Assembly (NCBI GenBank): GCA_017462485.1
Contig: JAFTRA010000017.1
Coordinates: 1-64,000, forward strand
DNA length: 64,000 nucleotides
Reading direction: 5' to 3'
DNA from: Clostridia bacterium
GTDB lineage: Bacteria > Bacillota > Clostridia > Oscillospirales > CAG-272
Positions within the stretch are counted from its first letter, which is position 1. Every line of letters begins with the position of its first letter. A program made the position numbers and the translations under genes. The notes under the pieces were generated by a model. The model saw nothing but the letters and a program-made list of their open reading frames with translations. It was not told where the DNA came from and searched no databases. Positions 54,419-63,735 of this stretch are shown here, piece by piece.

Positions 54419-55624
54419 ATGGTAACAGTAGCAATAATATCAGAATACAACCCTTTTCATAAGGGTCACGAATTTCAAATCAGAAAGATTCGAGAGGAGT
54501 TCGGAGAAGATACCGCAATAATTGCAATTATGAGCGGTAATTATACCCAACGAGGAGATATAGCTATTTCCGATAAGGGTACAAGAGCAAGGTGCGCACT
54601 TATTGGCGGCGTAAACCTTGTGCTTGAAATACCTTTTCCTTTTTCATCATCAAGCGCTGAATTTTTCGCAAAAAGCGGTGTTAAAATAGCAGATTCTCTT
54701 GGCATAGTAGATTATTTATCCTTCGGCTCCGAGAGTGGCGATATAAAAGCGCTTGAATTGGCTGCTGATATTATCGAATCCGAAAATTATAAAAATGCTT
54801 TTCTCGAGATAAGCAAGAATAAAGGGCTCGGATATCCAGAGACGTGCGAAGAGGCTTACAGAGCGGTATCCCACGACGAGTCCTTGAGTTTTACACCTAA
54901 CAATATACTTGCGCTCGAATACATCAAGGCATTGAGAGATTTTAGCAGCTCTATTAAGCCTCATACCATAAAAAGAGAGGGCGCGGGATATAACGAGACT
55001 AACGTAACCCGTGAGGTTTTTCAAAGCGCTATGTCTATCCGCGAATGCTTCTCAAAATCAGATTTTAAGGCGTATGAATATATACCGGCTTCGTCGGTGG
55101 ATATTTACGAAGCTTTAGCTGAAAGCGGAGATTTTCCTACCGATATATCAAAAATTTCCGCATCGTTTATTTCATATTTTCGTTTAAATCCCCCTATATC
55201 GCAGAGTGAAAAAATTCACGATGCTGAGGGTGGTTTATATAATCGTCTCTATAACGCAAGTTTTGAGGCAAACGATATTTCTACTCTGCTTACGCTCACC
55301 GAAACTAAAAAGTACACCAAAGCAAGACTCAGACGTGCGATGCTTAACGTTTATTTCGGCGTTACCTCCTCCGAAATAAGAGCTTTACCGCATTACACTC
55401 AAATTCTTGCTATGGATAAAGTCGGAATGCGTTTGCTGAAATCCGTACGGAAGCGTGACGATTTCGAAATATTGACGAAGCCCTCCGCATTTCTGCATTT
55501 TAATGATACGCAGCGTGCGCAAAAGCTATTGTCTGACAAGGCTGATTCAATATTTGAGCTTACAAAGCCGATACCGAAATCAGGAAAAAGCTCGCTTACA
55601 TTTACCCCGTATATCAAAAAATAG
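54419..55624 (+). CDS. tmcAL: tRNA(Met) cytidine acetate ligase
   Basis: A 401-residue HIGH-superfamily nucleotidyltransferase that makes N4-acetylcytidine at the wobble position of elongator tRNA-Met from acetate and ATP. It has AIISEYNPFHKGHEFQI (HxGH-type motif), MSGNYTQRGD and FGSESGDI. It lies next to ackA, an acetate-related neighbour common in Firmicutes. SD AAAGG lies before ATG. Confidence 0.92.
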   Translation: MVTVAIISEYNPFHKGHEFQIRKIREEFGEDTAIIAIMSGNYTQRGDIAISDKGTRARCALIGGVNLVLEIPFPFSSSSAEFFAKSGVKIADSLGIVDYLSFGSESGDIKALELAADIIESENYKNAFLEISKNKGLGYPETCEEAYRAVSHDESLSFTPNNILALEYIKALRDFSSSIKPHTIKREGAGYNETNVTREVFQSAMSIRECFSKSDFKAYEYIPASSVDIYEALAESGDFPTDISKISASFISYFRLNPPISQSEKIHDAEGGLYNRLYNASFEANDISTLLTLTETKKYTKARLRRAMLNVYFGVTSSEIRALPHYTQILAMDKVGMRLLKSVRKRDDFEILTKPSAFLHFNDTQRAQKLLSDKADSIFELTKPIPKSGKSSLTFTPYIKK

Positions 55625-55668
55625 CGTATCCTGCGTTATTTTAACAATATCCTCTTTTGTCGAATATA

Positions 55669-55697
55669 TTTACAAGGCAAAGCAAGTTTGATATTAT
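55669..55697 (+). promoter_or_regulatory. Promoter before the 95-residue protein
   Basis: TTTACA (55669-55674), 17-base spacer, TATTAT (55692-55697). Confidence 0.5.
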
Positions 55698-55758
55698 TGA
55701 TATGCGAAGTGGACGAGCAGTCACCTCTTCCAAATAAATTGAAAGGAGTTATACACCT

Positions 55759-56046
55759 ATGTTTGACGTAAAAGGCATTGAGAACGGAGAGTTCCTTGAA
55801 TACAAGGGCAGACCTCTCGTTCGTAAAGAAGATGAACTGTATTACGGAGATCTTTCCGAATACTATGTAAAAATGATGATAATAACCGAAAAGGCTTCGG
55901 GAAAAACAGACGATAAGATTCCCGATAACATAGCAGTTCAGCTTTTCGCGCCCGGAAAGCCTTTCCCCGAGAAGCAGATTTCCGCTAAAGGACTTTCCGA
56001 TGCTTTTGAGACTGCTGCGGCTTGGCTTGACCGCTACAACAAGTAA
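55759..56046 (+). CDS. Small conserved-looking cytoplasmic protein
   Basis: 95 residues, not recognised. Balanced charge, no membrane segment, one alpha/beta domain likely (with YYGDLSEYYVKMMIITEK and a C-terminal helix ETAAAWLDRYNK). A strong SD, GAAAGGAG, argues for a real gene. It precedes the secreted protein by 66 bases, with a tandem palindromic repeat between them. Function unknown. Confidence 0.75.
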   Translation: MFDVKGIENGEFLEYKGRPLVRKEDELYYGDLSEYYVKMMIITEKASGKTDDKIPDNIAVQLFAPGKPFPEKQISAKGLSDAFETAAAWLDRYNK

Positions 56047-56069
56047 TTTAAAAAGTGTTTAAAACGTGC

Positions 56070-56097
56070 ATATCACCGGATATATATCACCGGATAT
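56070..56097 (+). repeat. Tandem 14-bp palindromic repeat before an SD
   Basis: Two exact head-to-tail copies of ATATCACCGGATAT, each with arms ATATC/GATAT. The pair sits just before AAGGAGG of the 56113 gene. It could be a protein binding site or an RNA hairpin affecting translation of that gene. Confidence 0.7.
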
Positions 56098-56112
56098 GCA
56101 AGGAGGTAAAAA

Positions 56113-57234
56113 ATGAAAAACGCTGAGGCGAGCAATATAACCAAAATTATTGCCGCCGTGATAATAGGCGTTATGCTTATATTTATGATAGGCATAGTGG
56201 CAAACGGTTGGCAAAACGACTTGAACGGAGAAAATAGCGGCGAGGTCGATGATAGTAACGACAATGCCGATAACCTAAACGGCGATACCGACGAAAACGA
56301 AGGTACCGCCGATAATATTACAGTAGAAAAGGAGCCCGAAATTCCTAAATTTATGAGCTACCTTACAGGACTCAAGATAACCGAGGATATGGACGGTATT
56401 CTTCCCTACGCAATACTTATAGAGCCTGGCGCGCCGATTTACGGCATTTCCGGTTCTGAGTTGACAATTGAAATACCTACCGAAAACGGAAATACAAGAT
56501 TTGTAGTTTACAGAAACGATATTTCAAATCTCGGAAAAATCGGAGCTATAACAAAAACTCGCAACTATATTTCGCAAACGGTTAAATTTTTCGGCGGTAT
56601 TCAGGTAGCATACGGAAACGACGATATTGTTTCTTATTCATCAATTCCATCGACGCTCCATATTGATTTGAGCAAAAACAGCGATTACGTCTATAAGGAA
56701 AACGGTAAAAATATTTATACAGATAGAGAAAATCTCGAGACTCTTGTTAAATCCGAGGGCATTGATTTATTAAGTTATAAAAATCAAAATATGCCATTTG
56801 AATTTGTGGAATATTATGAAACTGTATCGGGAAATGCTTCCGCGGAAACCGTTCTTATTCCCTATACGGACACAAATTCCACTTATCTCAAATACGATGC
56901 AGCATCAAAAACGTATCATCTTTATAAGGGCGAGCGCGCAAAGGTTGATATGCTTGACGGAAAAACCGCATCGTATAAAAACGTTTTTGTGCTCTTCTCG
57001 AATATGATAACCTACGAGCTCTCTTCGGGAACCGAAACCGTAGTTGACACGGCGTCAGGCGGCAGCGGTTACTACATAACCGACGGAACTCTTACCGAGC
57101 TTCGTTGGAGCGTAGATAAAAACGGTAATCTTACCTTTAAGGATTTAAATGGAAATAAGCTTACGGTAAACAGAGGTAATTCCTATATAGGATACTATAA
57201 GGCGTCTGATTTAAGCTCTGTAATTTTTGACTAA
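56113..57234 (+). CDS. Hypothetical membrane-anchored exported protein
   Basis: 373 residues, not recognised. An N-terminal TM anchor (about 9-33) is followed by an Asp/Asn/Glu-rich linker (about 37-75) and an extracytoplasmic domain (about 80-373). GAPIYGISGSELTIEI and later repeats suggest a beta-rich fold. KTRNYISQTVKFFGGIQVAYGNDD and the C-terminal IGYYKASDLSSV are not family motifs I know, though the first part loosely resembles DUF3048-type proteins. SD AAGGAGG. Terminator at 57233. Confidence 0.7.
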   Translation: MKNAEASNITKIIAAVIIGVMLIFMIGIVANGWQNDLNGENSGEVDDSNDNADNLNGDTDENEGTADNITVEKEPEIPKFMSYLTGLKITEDMDGILPYAILIEPGAPIYGISGSELTIEIPTENGNTRFVVYRNDISNLGKIGAITKTRNYISQTVKFFGGIQVAYGNDDIVSYSSIPSTLHIDLSKNSDYVYKENGKNIYTDRENLETLVKSEGIDLLSYKNQNMPFEFVEYYETVSGNASAETVLIPYTDTNSTYLKYDAASKTYHLYKGERAKVDMLDGKTASYKNVFVLFSNMITYELSSGTETVVDTASGGSGYYITDGTLTELRWSVDKNGNLTFKDLNGNKLTVNRGNSYIGYYKASDLSSVIFD

Positions 57235-57281
57235 AAAAAGCAAGTAGGATAAAATTTCTCGCTATCCTACTTGCTTTTTTT
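57233..57281. terminator. Bidirectional terminator between the 56113 gene and spoVT
   Basis: A long stem AAAAAAAGCAAGTAGGATA and its complement around an 11-base loop. A-rich and T-rich ends suit both converging genes. Confidence 0.9.
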
Positions 57282-57834
57282 AGTCTTCCATTTGTTTTGC
57301 GAGGAATATTCCCGCGGTTTGAATAAGCTTCGCCTCAATGTCGGAGGCTATTTTTTCACCGATGGAATTCCCTGCCTGCCAGCCGGAAATTACACATCCT
57401 ATAACGTCTCCCTCGGCTATAATCGGCATTGCGGAGCTGATATAATGCTCTTTGCTTGCTTCTATAATGAATTTGTCATTCTTTTCGGATATATTCTGAT
57501 AAAGAACTCTGCTTTCCATTATATCTTCAAGCTCTCGTGTTATTTTTTTGTCTAAATATTCTCTCTTTGAGGCTCCGGAGACTGCTATTACCGCATCTCT
57601 GTCACATATAAAAATCGGAAGTCCAGAGGTCTTTTGCAAGGTATCCGCATATTCGGTTGCGAAATTCTGAAGCTCACCGATAGGCGAGTACTTTTTAAAT
57701 ATAACCTCACCCTCTCTATCGGTAAATATTTCCAAGGGGTCTCCCTCGCGTATTCTCATTGTTCTTCTTATTTCCTTAGGGATAACGACTCTTCCCAGAT
57801 CGTCGATTCTTCTTACTATTCCGGTTGCTTTCAT
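57280..57834 (-). CDS. spoVT: Stage V sporulation protein T
   Basis: A 184-residue transcription regulator of the late forespore programme. The N-terminal swapped-hairpin AbrB DNA-binding domain (TGIVRRIDDLGRVVIPKEIR, about 4-50) is followed by a C-terminal GAF-like domain (about 55-180). The length and both domains match SpoVT rather than short AbrB. It indicates an endospore-forming host. SD GAAAGG lies nine bases before ATG. Confidence 0.95.
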   Translation of the reverse strand: MKATGIVRRIDDLGRVVIPKEIRRTMRIREGDPLEIFTDREGEVIFKKYSPIGELQNFATEYADTLQKTSGLPIFICDRDAVIAVSGASKREYLDKKITRELEDIMESRVLYQNISEKNDKFIIEASKEHYISSAMPIIAEGDVIGCVISGWQAGNSIGEKIASDIEAKLIQTAGIFLAKQMED

Positions 57835-57962
57835 TTATAATAACCTTTCGTATTACAATTATCAATATATAAATCCTTTTTATGGATTGTAAATATATTA
57901 TTTGAAAGTTTCGGAAAAATATCCTTATAAAATAAAGTTTTGTGCTTTTGGCTCAAAATTTT

Positions 57963-57995
57963 AACGCTCGATATACGTTATATATACCGAGCGTT
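57963..57995 (-). terminator. Terminator after the PHP-family gene
   Basis: An 8-bp stem AACGCTCG/CGAGCGTT, seven bases after the stop at 58002. It is T-rich on both exit sides (minus: TTAAAATTTT). Confidence 0.7.
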
Positions 57996-58001
57996 ATCTT
58001 T

Positions 58002-58667
58002 TTATTTGGAAAATAATATTTTCTCTGATTCAAGCATAATTTTATCAAATTCTTCACCAAGACGCTTTCTTGCTTTAGCGAATTTTTTATATGCGCACTT
58101 GTCCGCCATATGTATGTCGCTTCCGATAGCTACGACTAGCCCTCTGTCTATCCACTCATATAGATGCCTTTTGACGAAGAACTTAGACAGTGCCGAGGCG
58201 TTAAGCTGAATTTTAGCTCCAAGATTTACTAGTTTTTCAATATTATCTTTTGGATAACGGTCCGCATGCGCAAGAACAACGGAATATCCATAGCCTATAA
58301 GTTTATCAACGGTTGTGATATATTCCTGTCTGAAATCCCAAAACGGAAGCTCTATAAGAAGAGTGCGCGTGTTTTCGATACAAAGTGACTCCAAATTTGT
58401 CAGCTTATCGAGACTGTCGCAAAGGAGAATCTCCGCACCTATAATGACATTTGAATCCGAATGTTTTTTAATTTCTGCCGCAGCTAAGCTCCGTCTTGAA
58501 AGAAATTTATCCAAAGCGTGTCTATGTGGATAAAAATGAGGAGTAGCCACTATTACCTCGATGCCTGCCGTCCTCGATAATTCTATCTGCTTGAGCGACG
58601 TTTCGACCGAATCCGAGCCGTGATCCGCGCGAGGAAGAATATGTGTGTGAAAATCAATATGTTTCAT
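58002..58667 (-). CDS. PHP-domain phosphoesterase, CpsB/YwqE-like
   Basis: 221 residues. PHP metal-binding motifs: DFHTHILP (5-12), ATPHFYPH, GAEILL and the C-terminal GSDIHMADK. This matches the CpsB/CapC/YwqE tyrosine-phosphatase-like group that dephosphorylates capsule-control kinases. No tyrosine kinase gene is nearby, so other substrates are possible. The start lies 11 bases after the palindrome at 58678-58703, and I see no clear SD. Confidence 0.82.
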   Translation of the reverse strand: MKHIDFHTHILPRADHGSDSVETSLKQIELSRTAGIEVIVATPHFYPHRHALDKFLSRRSLAAAEIKKHSDSNVIIGAEILLCDSLDKLTNLESLCIENTRTLLIELPFWDFRQEYITTVDKLIGYGYSVVLAHADRYPKDNIEKLVNLGAKIQLNASALSKFFVKRHLYEWIDRGLVVAIGSDIHMADKCAYKKFAKARKRLGEEFDKIMLESEKILFSK

Positions 58668-58677
58668 ATCAAAAAAG

Positions 58678-58703
58678 ACACGCCGTGAACGTTCACGGCG
58701 TGT
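58678..58703 (-). terminator. 26-bp perfect palindrome terminator
   Basis: ACACGCCGTGAAC/GTTCACGGCGTGT, perfect and loopless as written; in RNA it would fold with a short AACGTT-region loop. The minus-strand exit has TCTTTTTT. It ends the transcript of the lipoprotein gene and remnant, immediately before the PHP gene. Confidence 0.85.
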
Positions 58704-58715
58704 ATAAATCAGATT

Positions 58716-58862
58716 TTATAGCGCAGATAGGAAGCCGTAAAGCCTCTCTGCTATTCTTTTGGCGCCCGCATTTGACGGATGTAATCCGTCGGGCATAAAC
58801 TTTTCCTTTATAATCGGAATGACAGGCTGCAATCCCGAAACCTTATACAAATCAAGAACAGT
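58716..58862 (-). pseudogene. C-terminal remnant of an SGNH/GDSL hydrolase
   Basis: The minus strand encodes VLDLYKVSGLQP and then PDGLHPSNAGAKRIAERLY before a stop. That is the C-terminal block of SGNH esterases, with the catalytic Asp and His of the DxxH motif (DGLH). Nothing resembling the N-terminal GDS nucleophile block is present; the frame runs back only into the end of the lipoprotein gene. It appears to be a truncated gene joined to its neighbour by a past deletion. Confidence 0.65.
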
Positions 58863-58881
58863 TCTCCTAAAAAAGTAAAGT

Positions 58882-59961
58882 TTAGTTTGCGTAAATTGAC
58901 TCTCTGTTCTGATTTGTTCCGTTAGCGGCATCCTCGGGAAGCCATTCAAGCTCTTCGCAATAGAGCATCTTGAATATATTACCGGTGTAAAGAGGATTCA
59001 TAATATAGTCGTTGACACCGTCTTTTACTCTGACGATACTGTCATCTTCATTCTGAAGATAATTAGTACCCAAAATACCGTATTGGAGATAATTGCAAAG
59101 GTCGGTATCTTTATTTATAGCATATATCATTTCCATAGAACGTTCAACACTAACGGAGTTAGCACTGATAGCAAACGCTGAAGAATAAACGTCAGCCTTT
59201 GTAGCGGTAGGATATACGGATATATTGCATATGTTACCATCTGCTTCGATTACCGCTTTATCTTCATACATTCCGTAAACGGTTTTTATGTACTGCGTAG
59301 GATCTTCGCTGGCTGCAACAAGGTCCTTCCAGAGATTTGCATTTTCATCATTCTGAAGCGCTTCTATACTAGTATAGGTCTTAAGAACCTCATCGCTGTA
59401 ATAGTATTCTCTTGCCTTTGCCTTATTTATAACCAAATACTCATACTGACCTACAACGTGATTATTAGGAACGCAATAATTAACGCTCGTGCCATTTTCG
59501 AGCACTACAGATGCGTCAATAAGCGAATCCGTAATTTCGGAATTGAGCGTACCGTATGCGGTACCGTTTAAATACGTTGTAATATCAGCAAGACGTCCTG
59601 CCGCGTATAAGCTGTTGAACATACTTTCGGAATTGATAAGGAAGATATCCGCATGGTCAGTAGCGCCCGCTGCGGTCTTCTCGGTAATTTTAGCTGCATA
59701 ATTTTCATCCGAACAATATATTACGTTAAGCGTAGTACCGTAGTTATCAGAAGTGTATGTCTTGATACGCTCTCTTACGGTATCAAGAGCGTTGCCGGTA
59801 GTTGCAGGGTCGCAGATGATGTACAAGTTAAGCGTAATATTTTCCTTTTTCGTGGGCTTTTCGTACTGATCCATATACTCACCGATTATATCTTCTGCGC
59901 AACCAACGAACATAAAGAGTGCCATAACAAGACATAAAACGGCGCTGACGATTTTTTTCAT
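58882..59961 (-). CDS. Solute-binding-like lipoprotein
   Basis: About 359 residues. The signal peptide ends in lipobox FVGC (Cys about 20), so it is a membrane-tethered lipoprotein. The body looks like an extracellular solute-binding protein of ABC uptake systems (LNLYIICDPATT, ADIFLINSESMFNSLYAAGRLADIT). It has no permease or ATPase neighbours. It is slightly short, and its 3' end abuts an SGNH-hydrolase remnant, so the C-terminus might be altered by a deletion. ATG at 59961 has SD GGAGGT ten bases before; the in-frame TTG upstream does not. Confidence 0.78.
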   Translation of the reverse strand: MKKIVSAVLCLVMALFMFVGCAEDIIGEYMDQYEKPTKKENITLNLYIICDPATTGNALDTVRERIKTYTSDNYGTTLNVIYCSDENYAAKITEKTAAGATDHADIFLINSESMFNSLYAAGRLADITTYLNGTAYGTLNSEITDSLIDASVVLENGTSVNYCVPNNHVVGQYEYLVINKAKAREYYYSDEVLKTYTSIEALQNDENANLWKDLVAASEDPTQYIKTVYGMYEDKAVIEADGNICNISVYPTATKADVYSSAFAISANSVSVERSMEMIYAINKDTDLCNYLQYGILGTNYLQNEDDSIVRVKDGVNDYIMNPLYTGNIFKMLYCEELEWLPEDAANGTNQNRESIYAN

Positions 59962-60001
59962 TATGTAATTTACCTCCAAGGCGACATTATATTACTAGTT
60001 A

Positions 60002-60030
60002 ATTTTACTATAAAAAGACTTTAAAGTCAA
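60002..60030 (-). promoter_or_regulatory. Promoter of the lipoprotein gene
   Basis: Minus strand: TTGACT (60030-60025), 17-base spacer, TAAAAT (60007-60002). Confidence 0.65.
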
Positions 60031-60070
60031 GTATTTTATTATTTAAAAGATTTTCCCCTGCGCGTTTTGG

Positions 60071-60156
60071 CACAATAGCCAATAGTAAGTGTTATTTTTT
60101 GTTCAATATGACAGAGCAAAAAATGCATTTTTGTCATAAAACTGTTGGCTATAGTG
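60071..60156. repeat. Long nested inverted repeat after rpoD
   Basis: Outer arms CACAATAGCCAATAG/CTGTTGGCTATAGTG pair with one A-A mismatch and one G-T wobble. Inside are TATGACA/TGTCATA and the palindrome AAAAATGCATTTTT. It starts two bases after the rpoD stop. There is no simple T-run exit, so it could be an atypical terminator, a processing or stability element, or a small MITE-like repeat. Confidence 0.6.
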
Positions 60157-60157
60157 C

Positions 60158-61225
60158 TTAATTCGCAAGATAATCCTTAAGTGTCTTTGATCTTGAAGGG
60201 TGTCTTAACTTTCTTAAAGCCTTTGCTTCAATCTGACGGATTCTTTCTCTTGTTATCTGGAACTGACGACCAACCTCCTCAAGAGTTCTCGGGCGTCCGT
60301 CCTCGAGTCCAAAGCGAAGCTTAATTACCTGCTCTTCTCTTGGAGTGAGAGTGCGTAATACGTTGCAAAGCTGCTCTCTGAGAAGAGCGTAAGACGCGCT
60401 GTCAGAGGGGGCGGGAGAATCACTGTCCTCAACAAAATCTCCAAGATGGCTATCCTCTTCCTCGCCTATGGGCGTTTCAAGAGAAACAGGGTCCTGCGCT
60501 ATCTTCATTATTTCTCTTACCTTATCAGCCGTCATACCGAGCTTTTCAGCAATCTCGTCTGTAGTGGGCTCACGTCCGAGATCCTGAAGAAGCTGACGCG
60601 AGGTTCTCGAAACCTTATGAATAGTTTCAACCATATGAACGGGAATACGGATAGTTCTCGCCTGATCCGCTATAGCTCTGGTAATTGCCTGACGAATCCA
60701 CCAGGTTGCATACGTAGAGAATTTGAAGCCCTTACTGTAATCGAACTTTTCAACAGCCTTCATAAGACCGAGATTTCCCTCCTGAATTAAATCGAGGAAG
60801 TACATTCCTTTTCCTACGTGGCGCTTCGCAATATTTACAACGAGACGAAGGTTTGCTTCGGTAAGCTCGTCCTTTGCAGCCTTGTCGCCAAGCGAAATAC
60901 GCTCTGCAAGATATGCCTCGCGTTCGGGAGTAAGGAGCGGTATTTTACCGATATCTTTAAGATACATACGTACGGGATCGTCAATGGCAAGTCCCTCTTG
61001 AGAAAGAATCTTCTCCATCTTTTCAGCGTTTTCGTAGTTCTTTACGTCTCTTTCGATTTCTTTAAAGTTCTCGTTTTCAATGTCTTCGGGGTTAGCACTG
61101 TCAATATCAACCTGGGTTATATCAAAGTCGATGTCCTCAAGCGCTTTCATAATCCCCGATTCAACCATTCCGTTACCGGATTTAGAATCAATGTAGTCGT
61201 TAACGTCGATTTTTTCTCTGCTCAT
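60158..61225 (-). CDS. rpoD: Primary RNA polymerase sigma factor (sigma-A/RpoD)
   Basis: 355 residues. Region 1.1 is short and acidic. Region 1.2 [11 protein letters not shown], region 2 ([42 protein letters not shown]), region 3 and region 4 ([14 protein letters not shown], helix-turn-helix [20 protein letters not shown]) are all present. ATG 61225 is supported by AAAGGA; the in-frame start at 61261 overlaps dnaG and lacks one. Follows dnaG by 32 bases, the classic Firmicutes pair. Confidence 0.97.
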   Translation of the reverse strand: MSREKIDVNDYIDSKSGNGMVESGIMKALEDIDFDITQVDIDSANPEDIENENFKEIERDVKNYENAEKMEKILSQEGLAIDDPVRMYLKDIGKIPLLTPEREAYLAERISLGDKAAKDELTEANLRLVVNIAKRHVGKGMYFLDLIQEGNLGLMKAVEKFDYSKGFKFSTYATWWIRQAITRAIADQARTIRIPVHMVETIHKVSRTSRQLLQDLGREPTTDEIAEKLGMTADKVREIMKIAQDPVSLETPIGEEEDSHLGDFVEDSDSPAPSDSASYALLREQLCNVLRTLTPREEQVIKLRFGLEDGRPRTLEEVGRQFQITRERIRQIEAKALRKLRHPSRSKTLKDYLAN

Positions 61226-61257
61226 ATTTTTTATCCTTTCCTCGTTCCTTTGCAAAA

Positions 61258-63027
61258 TCAAGATTCACTTCTCATTTTATTAATAAAATCAGTAAGCTGG
61301 TCGAACGTCTCTGCCGTAGCGGAGGTTTTCTTCTGCATAGAACTTTTAAGTGCTTTAATACTGTCAACGAGAACCTCGTCGCCGTTATTTACAAGCTCCA
61401 TACGTGACAATTTGATTTTTGTAATACGTCCTACCTCTTCGGGTGTAAATATTTCATTTAAATCGGCGAATACGTCACCTTTTAAGTAAGACTCCTTTAT
61501 GTAGGCGAAAATTCTTTTGTTAAGCTCGGTGAAAAAGTCCGATTCATCAAGAAGTGAATTTTCAAACACCTTCTTTCTGTGTTCGGCAAAAAGAAGAAGT
61601 AAGCCTACGACGACCTCCTCGTGCTTAGCAACGGTGGGAGCTTTCGCAAAATCGGGATTTACCTTATCTCTGTATCCGGCGGCGGCCTGACGAGCTCTCT
61701 CCGATTCGGAAGCCTTGAACGTTTTTATGTTTTTCTGTATTATTCTCTGAACGTCGCTCTTTATACTCTTCGCTTCAACGCCAAGAGTTTTAGAAACCAT
61801 TTGAATATAAATATCTCTTTCTGCCTCAGAATAAAACGCTGAAATTTCATTTTCAAGCATATTCAAAACCTTAACTCTATCTTGCGGAAGGTTTATATCG
61901 AACTTTGACAGAATGTTTTCCATCTTATACTCAAATTCGATTTTTGCGGAATCAAGTACATCTTTGAATTTTTCTTTTCCAAATGTTTTTATATATTCAT
62001 CGGGGTCCTTTGAGCCGGGAACCTTAACTACTCTTACGTCAAGTCCGACATCACCTATTACCTTAAGCGCTTTATTTGCCGCCTTTTGACCCGCTTCGTC
62101 AGAGTCGTAACAGATAACGACCTTTTTGGTGTATCTGCTCATAAGACGCGCCTGCTCGGAGGTTATCGCCGTTCCCAAGGTTGCCACCGCGTTTGTAAAT
62201 CCCGCGGCGTGAAGCGCTATAACGTCCATATAACCCTCACAGAGCACCATGGTTTCAGAGCAAGTAAGCCTTGCAAAATTCAAAGCATATACGTGCCGTG
62301 TCTTTTTATATACAGGTGTATCCGACGAGTTTTTATATTTCGGCTTAGTTTCGTTATCCATAGCTCGTCCGCCAAAGGCGATAACGTTTCCCGAAACGTC
62401 TATGATTGGGAACATAACTCTTTTTCGGAAAGCATCGAAATATCTGCCTTTTTCGGACTTGCCGCATAGGAAGCCCGCAACCAGCTCGTCTTTTGTATAA
62501 CCCTTTGCCGTCATATAGTTTAAAAGACTGTCAAAGCTATCGGGAGCGTATCCAAGTCCGAAATGCTTTATGGTCGATAAAGAAAGACCTCTTTTTTCTG
62601 TGAAATACGAAAGAGCTGCTTTTGCGTCGGTCGTATTTGCCATTAAACACTTATGGAAGAAGTTTGCCGCATCGACGTTCATCTTGAACATACGGTCACG
62701 GTTGAACTTTTTCTCTTCCCTTACGTATTTATTGTCATCATCAACTATGGTTATACCCGCGCGTTTTGCCAAAAACTGCAGAGCGTCGGGATAATCAAGA
62801 TGCTCCATTTGCTTTATAAAGGTAACTGCATCGCCACCGATTCCGCAGCCGAAGCAATAGAAGCTTGCCGTTCTTGGATAAACGGTAAAGGAAGGGCTTT
62901 TCTCGCTATGGAATGGGCAGAGACCTTTATAAGTGTCCCCTGCGCGTTTCAATGATATATATGAAGAAATCAGAGGCTCTATATCTGTTCTTGCCAAAAT
63001 TTCCTCGATAGTATCCTTACTTATCAA
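61258..63027 (-). CDS. dnaG: DNA primase
   Basis: 589 residues. The N-terminal CHC2 zinc finger (CPFH, then CFGC about 20 residues later) is followed by the TOPRIM catalytic core ([23 protein letters not shown]) and a C-terminal helicase-binding region (about 440-589). I place the start at TTG 63027, seven bases after GGAGA; the protein then begins [15 protein letters not shown], as in the family. A TTG at 63072 is in frame but adds an untypical N-terminus. Same strand as rpoD and the yigZ-like gene. Confidence 0.95.
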   Translation of the reverse strand: MISKDTIEEILARTDIEPLISSYISLKRAGDTYKGLCPFHSEKSPSFTVYPRTASFYCFGCGIGGDAVTFIKQMEHLDYPDALQFLAKRAGITIVDDDNKYVREEKKFNRDRMFKMNVDAANFFHKCLMANTTDAKAALSYFTEKRGLSLSTIKHFGLGYAPDSFDSLLNYMTAKGYTKDELVAGFLCGKSEKGRYFDAFRKRVMFPIIDVSGNVIAFGGRAMDNETKPKYKNSSDTPVYKKTRHVYALNFARLTCSETMVLCEGYMDVIALHAAGFTNAVATLGTAITSEQARLMSRYTKKVVICYDSDEAGQKAANKALKVIGDVGLDVRVVKVPGSKDPDEYIKTFGKEKFKDVLDSAKIEFEYKMENILSKFDINLPQDRVKVLNMLENEISAFYSEAERDIYIQMVSKTLGVEAKSIKSDVQRIIQKNIKTFKASESERARQAAAGYRDKVNPDFAKAPTVAKHEEVVVGLLLLFAEHRKKVFENSLLDESDFFTELNKRIFAYIKESYLKGDVFADLNEIFTPEEVGRITKIKLSRMELVNNGDEVLVDSIKALKSSMQKKTSATAETFDQLTDFINKMRSES

Positions 63028-63103
63028 AAGAAGCTCTCCTTTCCCTTTTTCTTTCGTCACAATATACGACAAAGATATAAAAAAACACTTTTAATATTTT
63101 ATA

Positions 63104-63727
63104 TTATTCTCGAAAATCGTATTTTTTATCTAAAAAATCAACTTTACATCTTCCGGAAGTTATTTCAAGAAGTTCCTTTTCCATTTTTTCATAATTATCC
63201 GAAATAACCGAACCGCTCACCTTAACGTTATCCGAATAATCGGTATTCTCAATTAAAAATTCATTTTTTGATAATACCGGTGAAATTTTCTGAAAATCCG
63301 AATAGCCCACTGTGATATCTAAAAAAGTGTAAGTGCTGTATTTAATAATTTTAGCAGCCTTCAAGGCTCCGAGAGCCGCCTCTGTATATGCGTGAACAAG
63401 ACCGCCCGTTCCGAGAAGAATGCCTCCGAAATACCGAACTACGACTATTACCGTATCCGTAACACCGTTCTTCCTTATAACGTCAAGAACGGGCATACCC
63501 GCAGTTCCCTGAGGTTCTCTGTCATCGGTATATCTCATAGTGGAATTTTCTCTTAAAACGTATGCATATACCCAATGCCTTGCGTCAGGATATCTTTTCT
63601 TTACTGACTGAACGAAGGCTATGGCGTCATTTTCGTCAACGATAGGCTTGGCAAAGCCAATGAAAACCGATTTTCTGTCCTCAAATCTGTATTCGGCTAA
63701 TTCCTTAACTGTTATATACGAGTCCAT
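63104..63727 (-). CDS. YigZ/IMPACT family protein
   Basis: 207 residues. The N-terminal UPF0029 domain (about 10-120) shows YTDDREPQGTAGMPVLD and the glycine-rich VRYFGGILLGTGGLVHAY, the family signature. A C-terminal DUF1949 domain follows. The biochemical role is uncertain; in bacteria it is linked to ribosome or peptide metabolism only by family likeness. SD GAGGTG overlaps the end of the upstream hflX, eight bases away. Upstream of dnaG. Confidence 0.9.
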   Translation of the reverse strand: MDSYITVKELAEYRFEDRKSVFIGFAKPIVDENDAIAFVQSVKKRYPDARHWVYAYVLRENSTMRYTDDREPQGTAGMPVLDVIRKNGVTDTVIVVVRYFGGILLGTGGLVHAYTEAALGALKAAKIIKYSTYTFLDITVGYSDFQKISPVLSKNEFLIENTDYSDNVKVSGSVISDNYEKMEKELLEITSGRCKVDFLDKKYDFRE

Positions 63728-63735
63728 TTTTCACC

